From Methylotenera_A sp031422335 (GTDB lineage Bacteria > Pseudomonadota > Gammaproteobacteria > Burkholderiales > Methylophilaceae): a stretch of DNA of 34,242 nucleotides. Every line of letters begins with the position of its first letter. The first letter of the stretch is position 1. The DNA lies in assembly GCA_031422335.1 (NCBI GenBank), contig JANOQW010000005.1:1-34242 (forward strand), given 5' to 3'. The position numbers and the translations under genes were made by a program. The notes beneath the pieces were generated by a model. The model worked only from the letters and a program-made list of their open reading frames with translations. It was not told the DNA's origin and did no database searches. Positions 23,371 through 30,530 of this stretch are shown here, in pieces.

Positions 23371-23397
23371 TTAGCACTCTGGTTATGAGAGTGCTAG
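23371..23397 (-). promoter_or_regulatory. CIRCE element (HrcA operator) of rpoH
   Basis: Arms TTAGCACTC and GAGTGCTAG separated by exactly 9 nt (TGGTTATGA). The CIRCE consensus is TTAGCACTC-N9-GAGTGCTAA, so 17 of 18 arm positions match. HrcA binds it and represses chaperone genes until heat shock. It lies 50 nt upstream of the rpoH start, just past the candidate promoter. A second, smaller palindrome (AATAACAATTGCTATT, 23355-23370, one mismatched pair) abuts it on the rpoH side. Confidence 0.88.
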
Positions 23398-23403
23398 TGA
23401 CGA

Positions 23404-23433
23404 ATAGTTTCAAATTGTTACCAAGTTTTACAA
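23404..23433 (-). promoter_or_regulatory. Candidate rpoH promoter
   Basis: On the minus strand TTGTAA (23433-23428) and AACTAT (23409-23404) with an 18-nt spacer. Transcription would start close to the CIRCE element, the normal arrangement for HrcA repression. The hexamers are imperfect, so support comes mainly from position. Confidence 0.35.
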
Positions 23434-23487
23434 TTATTAAAGGCAAGGTAATTATAAAAGACATGGTACTTACAAAACACAAGACAA

Positions 23488-23516
23488 ATAAAAAAGGACG
23501 CCGAAGCGCCCTTTTT
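23488..23516 (-). terminator. Rho-independent terminator of the PEP-CTERM gene
   Basis: Minus strand: AAAAAGGGCGC, loop TTCG-type, GCGTCCTTTTTT with one A-C mismatch, followed by TATTTG. It lies about 15 nt after the stop codon and separates this gene from the rpoH promoter region. Confidence 0.82.
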
Positions 23517-23531
23517 AACTAGCCAATAAGT

Positions 23532-24182
23532 TTAAACACGTCTGCGATTTGCCGCAAAACCAAATAAACCAATTGCTGTTGCTAGTAAGGGCAACGCTGA
23601 TGGCGTAGGCACAGCGTTAGGCGTGTAGTTAATACCGACTACATAATCATCGTAATCTGCATCGCCCGAGTATTTATCGTTAAAGCCAATTAAGAAATCA
23701 AATAGGCCAAGTGAGGTATTGTTGTTATAACCTGCACCTGCAACTGATTGGTTTCTACCTACAAATTCTTTTAGCACTACAAAGCCAAGAATTCTGCTGG
23801 CAGCATCGCCATTATCAAACGCACTATTGTTTAAACCGGAGCTGTAAAAACCAAAATCAATTAAACCAGGACCTGCAATATTCGCACTTACGGTACGTCC
23901 AAGAACATTTTCGTTCATCACTTGATTACCCAAACTTAAGTTTTGAATGTAGCGGTTATCGTAGCCGCTTTCATCACCCAAGTAAGTAGCCGAGAATATG
24001 CCACCGCCGCTGCCAGCAATAGAGAATGAGCCAAATTGACCTACATTTCTAGCGCCTGTGGTATTGGGTGATAGGTTATAATCTTTGAACTTGAAGTTGC
24101 TACCGATGGCGTTGAATTGCAGCGTATTTGCGCTTGCAAATAGTGGTGTAATCAGTAAACATGCTAGTAATAATTTTTTCAT
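23532..24182 (-). CDS. PEP-CTERM sorting domain protein
   Basis: About 216 residues from the ATG at 24182, 6 nt after AAGGGG (an ATG directly before it, at 24185, is equally open). A signal peptide (MKKLLLACLLITPLFASA) is followed by a Gly/Asn/Ser-rich beta-type body of no recognised domain, with few charged residues. The C-terminus is the exosortase sorting signal: VPTPSALPLL in place of VPEP, a hydrophobic helix (LATAIGLFGFAA) and the basic end NRRRV. Exosortase (EpsH) recognises this tag and the protein is usually linked to exopolysaccharide or biofilm. The exosortase itself is not in the window. The gene sits between ftsX and rpoH, which are usually neighbours. Confidence 0.88.
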   Translation of the reverse strand: MKKLLLACLLITPLFASANTLQFNAIGSNFKFKDYNLSPNTTGARNVGQFGSFSIAGSGGGIFSATYLGDESGYDNRYIQNLSLGNQVMNENVLGRTVSANIAGPGLIDFGFYSSGLNNSAFDNGDAASRILGFVVLKEFVGRNQSVAGAGYNNNTSLGLFDFLIGFNDKYSGDADYDDYVVGINYTPNAVPTPSALPLLATAIGLFGFAANRRRV

Positions 24183-24240
24183 CATATTCCCCTTAATTTC
24201 TATTAGGGCTAATATAATCCAGACCAAACTATCACCACAA

Positions 24241-24256
24241 TAGCCCGTTTGGGCTA
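24241..24256. other. Small hairpin between ftsX and the PEP-CTERM gene
   Basis: TAGCCC-GTTT-GGGCTA, 28 nt beyond the ftsX stop and about 60 nt upstream of the PEP-CTERM start. No T run on the minus strand; could be a leader hairpin of the PEP-CTERM mRNA. Confidence 0.4.
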
Positions 24257-24283
24257 ATGGTTTTTAGCAAAAAATTAATAATA

Positions 24284-25189
24284 TTAAGTTATTGATTTAA
24301 TTAAAGATTTTGATGCAGCAAAGTAAGCTGATGTGACCCCTAAAAGTAAAGAAGTCATGCAGATGACCATCCAGCTAGAAGTGCTAGGGTAATTCAGTAA
24401 AAAACTACTTTCATACTCGGCCGCAATTGGCGCAATAGCGCGATTGAACAGGTAAATAACCGCAAATGTAATCAGCAGTGCAAGCACGCCGCCAAACAGG
24501 CCGTACAGCGCACCTGCATATAAAAACGGGCGACGAATAAAGCTTTTAGTGGCGCCAATTAAACGGCTTAAATCAATCTCGGCTTGCTGGGTTAAAATTT
24601 GCATACGTATTGTGTTGCCAATGACGGCAAGCAATAATAAAGCCAGCAAACTTGTCATAATCAGCATGGCTTGTTTGCCCAAAAGCGCCAAATAATTTAA
24701 GCGCTTCATCCACGCGCCATCCACTAGCACTTCAGCCACACCTTGCAGTTGGCGCAAGTCTTGTTGCAAGCGCGCTAAGCTGTCAGCATCTAATTGGCTC
24801 GGCTCAATAAAAAATGCATCCGGTAATGGGTTAATCTCTAGCGAGTTGAGCACTTCATTATTGGCTTCAGCAGCTTGCAGCTTGGCCAGCGCATCCTCTT
24901 TATTGACAAACTTAAAGCTTTTAATCGCTTCATTTTTTTCTAGCGCGGCTTTAATATGACCAATCGCGTCTTCGTTATTGTCACTGGCTAAAAATACGCT
25001 GATTTGTGATTCTGTTTTTACATGGCTGGCAAGACCATTTAAGCTATGTAATACCGAATAAAGCACGCTTGGCAGCGCCAACGTTACGCCAATCGCTAGG
25101 CATATCAACAGTGTATTGAGCTTGTTGTTGTTAAAGCGGCGCAGCACCAATTTAAGCGCCTGCATATGTTGTGTTAGCCAGCTATTCAC
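24284..25189 (-). CDS. ftsX: Cell division ABC permease FtsX
   Basis: 301 residues. FtsX is the membrane partner of FtsE; the complex sits at the division septum and activates cell-wall amidases through EnvC-type proteins. Topology is typical: cytosolic N-terminus, first helix about 25-45 (NTLLICLAIGVTLALPSVLYSV), a periplasmic domain (QISVFLASDN; INPLPDAFFIEP; VDGAWMKRL), then three helices (MLIMTSLLALLLLAVIGN; LYGLFGGVLALLITFAVIYLF; WMVICMTSLLLGVTSAYFA). The cytosolic RLIGATKSFIRRPFLYAG segment is characteristic. The ATG overlaps the ftsE stop by four bases (ATGA). Confidence 0.96.
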   Translation of the reverse strand: MNSWLTQHMQALKLVLRRFNNNKLNTLLICLAIGVTLALPSVLYSVLHSLNGLASHVKTESQISVFLASDNNEDAIGHIKAALEKNEAIKSFKFVNKEDALAKLQAAEANNEVLNSLEINPLPDAFFIEPSQLDADSLARLQQDLRQLQGVAEVLVDGAWMKRLNYLALLGKQAMLIMTSLLALLLLAVIGNTIRMQILTQQAEIDLSRLIGATKSFIRRPFLYAGALYGLFGGVLALLITFAVIYLFNRAIAPIAAEYESSFLLNYPSTSSWMVICMTSLLLGVTSAYFAASKSLIKSIT

Positions 25190-25872
25190 AAGCGCGCCTC
25201 TAAGTTGGCAGGCATCTCTACATTAGTCAATTTACCCTGATTAAGATGTAGCACTCTGTTATCGTAATTGGCATTCCCAAGCGCATCGTGCGTGGCAATA
25301 ATCACCGTCACACCCACCTGCTGAAACGCAGTAAACAGCGCCATAATATCCTCGGCATAATTGCGGTCTAAATTACCTGTCGGTTCATCGGCAATCAAAA
25401 TACTGGGCCGTGACACCACAGCGCGTGCGATTGCTAGCCGTTGCTGCTCGCCACCCGAAAGCGTAATTGGCATGGCTTTTTCTTTACCCAATAAGCCCAC
25501 TTTATCAAGCGCTGCACGAATGCGCTTACCCGCTTCAAGCCCCGTAATGCCGTTAATTGCCAACGGCAGTGCTACGTTGTGGTAGCAATTGCGGTCATAC
25601 AATAATTTATGATCTTGAAACACCAAGCCAAATTTGCGCCGCACATAAGGCAATGTGGATTCTTTTAATTTACTCACATTTTGGTTGTTAATTAGCACCG
25701 TGCCTGATGTTGGCCGCTCAATTGCTGCTATCAACTTTAATAAGGTACTTTTGCCCGCACCAGAGTGACCTGTGACATAGACCATCTCGCCTTGCTCAAT
25801 GGCGAAACTCATATTACTAATGGCTTCGTGGCTACCAGGGTAGCGTTTGGTGACTTGGTCAAAAGTAATCAT
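25186..25872 (-). CDS. ftsE: Cell division ATP-binding protein FtsE
   Basis: 228-residue ABC ATPase. Walker A GHSGAGKST (35-43), Q-loop FQDHKLL, signature LSGGEQQRL, Walker B ILIADEPTGNLD and switch ATHD are intact. VRRKFGLVFQDHKLLYDRN is a typical FtsE segment. It drives the FtsX complex in septal cell-wall hydrolysis. In most Betaproteobacteria ftsE directly follows ftsY; here a DUF1311 gene and a palindromic repeat separate them by over 500 bp. Confidence 0.97.
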   Translation of the reverse strand: MITFDQVTKRYPGSHEAISNMSFAIEQGEMVYVTGHSGAGKSTLLKLIAAIERPTSGTVLINNQNVSKLKESTLPYVRRKFGLVFQDHKLLYDRNCYHNVALPLAINGITGLEAGKRIRAALDKVGLLGKEKAMPITLSGGEQQRLAIARAVVSRPSILIADEPTGNLDRNYAEDIMALFTAFQQVGVTVIIATHDALGNANYDNRVLHLNQGKLTNVEMPANLEARL

Positions 25873-25947
25873 AACTGGATTATATCGCTAAATAATATAC
25901 TTTATTGTAGCCAGAGTTAATTTATGCACAACAAAAGAGGAAAATAA

Positions 25948-25986
25948 ATGCCCTGGGAGTCAATATCCATGCGGGTTGTAGGGCAG
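25948..25986. repeat. Palindromic repeat copy F
   Basis: Forward orientation, 33 of 39 positions identical to copy A, loop AATATCCATGC unchanged. The changed left arm CTGGGAG is shared with copy G in ftsY. It lies 49 bp beyond the DUF1311 stop and upstream of ftsE. Confidence 0.85.
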
Positions 25987-26035
25987 TAGTTTTAAGTAGA
26001 TTTAAGTTTGATTTAAAAGATTTTTTACGTACTAG

Positions 26036-26428
26036 TTAGTAAGTTTCTTCATATATTTTTAACTCTTTAATGCGTTGCTCAGCTCTGCTAGTCATGCACA
26101 TTAAATACATAGCGCCACGAATGGTGCCATCCGACCAATAAGTATAGGTGGTATCGCAATCTGCTTTTCGAAACTTAACCCATAAACGCTGGGCATCGAT
26201 AAAGTTCTTTTTTAACTTCGATTTATCAGTGGAATTAGAGGGATCGCGACTGATTTTATCCATTTGCTTTAATACGCGTTGATAAACCAGATTTAATTTT
26301 AACTCGACTTTATCAAGCTCAATTTGCTCACATGCATTGACGTCCAGCGTTGAGACAGCGCGCTCACAATCAAGCGCAAATACTGTGCAAGTGTAAAAAA
26401 ATAGCATTAAAAAGATGAGTTTATTCAT
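26036..26428 (-). CDS. DUF1311/LprI N-terminal family secreted protein
   Basis: 130 residues. Signal peptide MNKLIFLMLFFYTCTVFA, then a mature domain with DUF1311 features: CERAVSTLDVNACEQIELDKVELKLNLVYQ (split), the AQRLWVKFRKADCDTTYTYW core and CMTSRAEQRIKEL at the C-terminus, with paired Cys. The name derives from mycobacterial LprI, reported as a lysozyme inhibitor; many Gram-negative members have no known role. The ATG at 26428 overlaps the ftsY stop as TGATG, so its translation depends on ftsY; no separate ribosome site exists. Confidence 0.88.
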   Translation of the reverse strand: MNKLIFLMLFFYTCTVFALDCERAVSTLDVNACEQIELDKVELKLNLVYQRVLKQMDKISRDPSNSTDKSKLKKNFIDAQRLWVKFRKADCDTTYTYWSDGTIRGAMYLMCMTSRAEQRIKELKIYEETY

Positions 26429-27534
26429 CAATCAATCATCGCATCAACAAACGCTTGCGCGCTAAACGGCCGTAAATCGTCAATCGCCTCGCCGATGCCA
26501 ATATAGCGAATTGGAATAGGGCGCGCTTCTGCTATTGCAGCAATGACGCCACCTTTGGCGGTACCGTCGAGCTTGCTTAGCACTAGGCCAGTCACGCCGA
26601 GCGCGTCGTCAAACGCTTTGACTTGGCTGACTGCGTTTTGGCCCGTATTGGCATCTATCACCAATAAAATTTCGTGCGGTGCGCCAGGGTAGGCTTTGTT
26701 AATCACGCGTTGCACTTTTTTAATTTCGTCCATTAAGTTATTTTGTGTTGGCAAGCGGCCAGCAGTGTCAGCAATCACAATATCAATTTTTTTGGCAATC
26801 GCAGAATTTACCGCATCAAAAATTACCGCCGCTGGGTCGCCGCCTTCGCTAGAAATTACTTGTACTTCATTGCGAGTGCCCCACACTTGCAATTGCTCGC
26901 GCGCAGCGGCTCTAAACGTATCGCCAGCGGCAATTAAAACCGTGTTGCCTTCGGCCTGAAAACGCTTGGCCAATTTACCAATAGTGGTGGTTTTGCCTGC
27001 ACCATTCACGCCTACCATCATAATCACAAACGGCAACTGGTTTTCGGTGTCTAGCCTAATTTCTAACGGGTGTAAAACAGCCAACAACTCTTGTTTAAGT
27101 GCTTGTTTTAATGCAGAAGTATCTTCTAAATTTTCGCGTTTAACGCGTTTTTTTAAATTGTCTAGTAAGCGCTGCGTAGCCGCCACGCCGATGTCGGACG
27201 TGAGTAAAATCGTCTCTAATTCTTCGTAAGTTTCAGCATCAATTTTGCCGCCGCCAAACAGGCTATTTAGCTGGCCGCCCAACAAGTTGCGCGTTTTAGA
27301 TAAGCCTTGTTTTAAGCGTTCGCTAAAGCTTGGTTTGGTAATTTCTATAACAATATCTTCTGATGATGCTCTGGGAGCCAATACCGGCGCGGCTTGCAGA
27401 GCATCATTTTGCTCGCGTGCATTTTCAGAAGATATTTCAGGTTTAATTTTGGGTGAAGTTTCTTCTGAAACCGTGTCTGCAATGGGTGCAACTTCTGGCT
27501 CTGATTTTGGCTTTTTCTTAAAAAAATCAAACAT
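26428..27534 (-). CDS. ftsY: Signal recognition particle receptor FtsY
   Basis: 368 residues. FtsY docks SRP-ribosome complexes at the membrane. The N-terminal A region (1-70) is acidic and variable (MFDFFKKKPKSEPEVAP). The N domain follows (SFSERLKQGLSKTRNLLGGQL), then the G domain with GVNGAGKTTTIGKLA, DTFRAAAREQL, DTAGRLPTQNNLM, SKLDGTAKGG and the closing IGIGEAIDDLRPF. All GTPase motifs are intact. Residues 44-57 (DALQAAPVLAPRAS) are encoded by a copy of the palindromic repeat lying in the tolerant A region. The M16 peptidase gene diverges from it. Confidence 0.97.
   Translation of the reverse strand: MFDFFKKKPKSEPEVAPIADTVSEETSPKIKPEISSENAREQNDALQAAPVLAPRASSEDIVIEITKPSFSERLKQGLSKTRNLLGGQLNSLFGGGKIDAETYEELETILLTSDIGVAATQRLLDNLKKRVKRENLEDTSALKQALKQELLAVLHPLEIRLDTENQLPFVIMMVGVNGAGKTTTIGKLAKRFQAEGNTVLIAAGDTFRAAAREQLQVWGTRNEVQVISSEGGDPAAVIFDAVNSAIAKKIDIVIADTAGRLPTQNNLMDEIKKVQRVINKAYPGAPHEILLVIDANTGQNAVSQVKAFDDALGVTGLVLSKLDGTAKGGVIAAIAEARPIPIRYIGIGEAIDDLRPFSAQAFVDAMID
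27366..27404 (-). repeat. Palindromic repeat copy G, inside ftsY
   Basis: Plus strand ATGCTCTGGGAGCC, loop AATACCGGCGC, GGCTTGCAGAGCAT: 31 of 39 positions match copy A. The outer arms were kept complementary (ATGCTCT / AGAGCAT), and pairing extends three more bases on each side. It encodes FtsY residues 44-57, starting DALQA in the same phase as the pth copy. Confidence 0.8.
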
Positions 27535-27662
27535 AATTTTGCTTTAAATATTTATTAAGCCGTATTTTAGTCGTAAACTCCCACCCACGCACGAACTAAA
27601 CTAATTTGTCGCATGTCATTAGTGTGTTCATTGAAAATCACCGTATTTTAGAAAGAGATTTT

Positions 27663-29030
27663 GTGTTTAACATTAAAATTTTGCTATTAAGTTTGAGTCT
27701 ATTGCCAACTTTGGCACTAGCCGAGATTCAAGAATTTAAACTCGCCAATGGCATGAAAATTATCGTGCAAGAAGACCGCCGTGCGCCTGTGGTCGTCTCA
27801 CAAGTGTGGTACCGCGCTGGTGCTTTGGATGAAGTAAATGGTAAAACTGGCGTGGCGCACGTGCTAGAACACATGATGTTTAAGGGTACTAAAACTTTGA
27901 AGGCGGGTCAATTTTCGCGCATGATTGCGGCGGCTGGCGGCAAAGAGAATGCTTTTACTGGACAAGATTACACCTGTTATTTTCAGCAGCTAGAAAAATC
28001 ACACTTGCCGCTTTCTATCAAGCTTGAGGCAGACCGCATGGCGAATTTGGTGATTACCGATGCGGAGTTCGCCAAAGAAATTAAGGTGGTGATGGAAGAG
28101 CGCCGTTGGCGTACCGAGGACAAGCCGCAATCTCGCGTTAACGAGCAATTTCAATCAACCGCGTTTAAAGCACACCCTTACGCGCGACCAGTGGTGGGTT
28201 GGATGAATGATTTAGAAAACATGACCGCCGCCGATGCGCGCGAATGGTACAACAACTGGTATGCACCCAACAACGCGACGCTGGTGGTGGTGGGCGATGT
28301 AAAAGCGGCTAACGTAGTAAAGCTGGCCAAGCAGCATTTTGGAAAATTAAAAGCCAAAAAACTGCCTGCGCGTAAGCCACAAACCGAGCCGCCACAAATG
28401 GGCGAGCGCCGTTTGGTGGTAAAGGCGCCAGGTAAGCTACCTTATTTGGCCATGGGCTTTCATACGCCAACTTTAGTCGATAACCCCACTACGGCCGAGC
28501 AAGGCTGGGAGCCTTATGCGCTAGACGTGCTGGCAGGCGTGATGAGCGGTAATGATTCTGCACGGTTAAACCAAAAACTAGTGCGCGAAACCTCGGTCGC
28601 GATTGACGTAGGCGCGGGCTACGACAGTACTTCACGCGGTCGCGAATCTTTATTTGAGCTAGTCGCCACGCCCGCCGAAGGCAAAACCGTGCAAGATATT
28701 GAGGCTGCTTTAATCGCCCAAATTGAGTTGATTAAAACGAGTGGCGTCACGCAGCAAGAACTAGACCGCGTAAAAGCGGCGGTGATTGCGGCTGATGTGT
28801 ATCAGCGCGACAGTATGTTTTACCAAGCCATGCAAATTGGCCAGCTAGAAACCATGAACTACAGCTGGCGCTTGCTGAAAGATTACCCTGAAAAGTTAAA
28901 AGCGGTGACTAGCGAGCAAATTCAAGCGGTGGCTAAGAAGTATTTGATTAAAGATAATATGACGGTGGCGACGCTGGATCCGCAGCCGATTGATCCGAAT
29001 GTCATACCCGCCAAGCCTTACGTCAGATAA
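27663..29030 (+). CDS. M16 family zinc peptidase (catalytic subunit)
   Basis: 455 residues from the GTG at 27663, chosen because it gives an immediate signal peptide (MFNIKILLLSLSLLPTLALA); the frame is open 19 codons further, without such a feature at its end. The inverted zinc motif HVLEH (His66, Glu69, His70) and the downstream Glu145/146 in KVVMEERRWRTED are complete, so it should be an active pitrilysin-type (insulinase family) peptidase in the periplasm. The M16 C-terminal domain includes NNATLVVVGDV and VLAGVMSGNDSARL. The next gene encodes its non-catalytic partner, a pairing common in Proteobacteria; substrates are unknown. Confidence 0.94.
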   Translation: MFNIKILLLSLSLLPTLALAEIQEFKLANGMKIIVQEDRRAPVVVSQVWYRAGALDEVNGKTGVAHVLEHMMFKGTKTLKAGQFSRMIAAAGGKENAFTGQDYTCYFQQLEKSHLPLSIKLEADRMANLVITDAEFAKEIKVVMEERRWRTEDKPQSRVNEQFQSTAFKAHPYARPVVGWMNDLENMTAADAREWYNNWYAPNNATLVVVGDVKAANVVKLAKQHFGKLKAKKLPARKPQTEPPQMGERRLVVKAPGKLPYLAMGFHTPTLVDNPTTAEQGWEPYALDVLAGVMSGNDSARLNQKLVRETSVAIDVGAGYDSTSRGRESLFELVATPAEGKTVQDIEAALIAQIELIKTSGVTQQELDRVKAAVIAADVYQRDSMFYQAMQIGQLETMNYSWRLLKDYPEKLKAVTSEQIQAVAKKYLIKDNMTVATLDPQPIDPNVIPAKPYVR

Positions 29031-29091
29031 TGAAAACTTTAAACCTCCCGTCATTCTGACAGGGGCGATAGCGAACCACGGAATCCATAGA

Positions 29092-30393
29092 ATGTTGAAT
29101 ACTTTAAAAAACTTAATTTTTATCACTAGCTTGTTGTTAGCTAGCACAGCCAACGCCGCCGTTAAAATCAGCCACTGGCAAACCAGCACTGGTGCGCAGG
29201 TTTACTTTGTCGAGAATCACGACCTGCCAATTATTGATTTAAGTGTTGCTTTCCCTGCTGGTAGTGCGCGTGATACTAAAGCCACATCGGGCGTAGCGGG
29301 CGTGACGCGTTATATGATGACGCTGGGGGCAGATGGCATGAACGAAGAAGCCATTACCAATGCATTTGCCGATATCGGTGCCAATATGGGTGGCGAGTTA
29401 GACGTCGATCGTGCTGCATTTAAGTTGCGCACACTCACATCAGAAAGCGCCAAAGCACTACAAACTTTTAACAAAATTTTGCATAAGCCAGACTTTCCGC
29501 AAGCTATATTAGAGCGTGAAAAAACGCGTATTGTGGCTGGCCTAAAAGAATCGGCCACCCAGCCAGAAAGCATCGGTAGCAAAGCCTTTATGCAAGCACT
29601 TTACCCCAATCACCCCTATGGCATGGATGAAAGTGGTGAGATTGAAACCATTACCGCCATGAAGCGCGATGATTTAATTGCGTTTTACAACACCAATTAC
29701 ACCGCCAAAAGCGCTGTCATCGCGCTGATGGGCGATATGACAGAAGCCCAAGCCAAAACCATTGCAGAAGACGCTGCCAAAGGATTACCACAAACCGCTG
29801 CTGTGCCAAAAATTGCCGAGGTAACTTATCCGCAAAGCGCTAATACGCAGCGCATTGCACACCCTGCCTCGCAAGCGCACATATTTCTAGGTTATCCTGG
29901 CATCAAGCGTGGCGATGCCGATTATTTTGCGCTGTATTTAGGCAACTATGTGCTGGGTGGTGGTGGTTTTGTATCGCGCCTCACAGAAGAAGTGCGTGAA
30001 AAACGTGGCTTGGTGTATTCAGTTTACAGCTACTTTATGCCGATGGCAGAAGTAGGGCCATTTCAAATTGGCTTGCAAACCAAAAAAGAGCAAGCGGATG
30101 AGGCGACTAAAGTGGTCAACGCCACCGTGGCCAAATTTATTGCTAATGGCGTAACAGAGAAAGAGCTGAAAGCGGCTAAAGACAACATTATTGGCGGCTT
30201 CCCGATGCGTATTGATAGCAATGCAAAAATTTTAGATTATTTATCGCTGATTGGTTTTCACAAACTACCGCTGACTTACTTGGAAGACTTTAATAAAAGT
30301 GTGGCAAAAGTGACTGCCGCACAAATTAAAGATGCGTTTCAACGCCGTGTAAAACCTGAGCATTTTGTCAGCGTGACAGTTGGCGCCCAGTAA
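29092..30393 (+). CDS. M16 family peptidase-like protein (non-catalytic partner)
   Basis: 433 residues from the ATG at 29092, which begins a signal peptide (MLNTLKNLIFITSLLLASTANA). An open frame runs upstream into the previous gene, but that part looks non-coding. The HxxEH zinc motif is absent: the equivalent position reads GVAGVTRYMM. Conserved C-terminal M16 features such as GGGGFVSRLTEEVREKRGLVYSVYS remain, including the R-x...Y substrate-binding elements. As with other M16B pairs, it presumably forms a heterodimer with the upstream catalytic subunit. The 61-bp spacer resembles a dispersed repeat. Confidence 0.93.
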   Translation: MLNTLKNLIFITSLLLASTANAAVKISHWQTSTGAQVYFVENHDLPIIDLSVAFPAGSARDTKATSGVAGVTRYMMTLGADGMNEEAITNAFADIGANMGGELDVDRAAFKLRTLTSESAKALQTFNKILHKPDFPQAILEREKTRIVAGLKESATQPESIGSKAFMQALYPNHPYGMDESGEIETITAMKRDDLIAFYNTNYTAKSAVIALMGDMTEAQAKTIAEDAAKGLPQTAAVPKIAEVTYPQSANTQRIAHPASQAHIFLGYPGIKRGDADYFALYLGNYVLGGGGFVSRLTEEVREKRGLVYSVYSYFMPMAEVGPFQIGLQTKKEQADEATKVVNATVAKFIANGVTEKELKAAKDNIIGGFPMRIDSNAKILDYLSLIGFHKLPLTYLEDFNKSVAKVTAAQIKDAFQRRVKPEHFVSVTVGAQ

Positions 30394-30467
30394 GACGCCA
30401 ACCAAAAGTGAGTCGCGCAATAAGCGAGCCGCACAGTAGCTTAATAAATGGTTAAAATAAGGCTTTA

Positions 30468-30530
30468 ATGTTTTTATTAACATATACAAAGCTTTTTTTT
30501 GCCAAAATCGTTTCCATCCAAATCAACTAA
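30468..30530 (+). other. 20-codon leader ORF overlapping the rsmD start
   Basis: ATG at 30468 with AAGG five bases before it opens MFLLTYTKLFFAKIVS and ends at TAA 30530, overlapping the rsmD start in another frame. The run of eight T (30493-30500) lies inside it. Removing one T would fuse this ORF in frame with rsmD, so it is either a leader peptide, the true rsmD start seen through a length change, or chance. Confidence 0.4.

Noticed and set aside
28990..29091. Longer N-terminus of the second M16 protein
   Set aside because: It would place 34 unrelated residues before a clear signal peptide and overlaps the previous gene.
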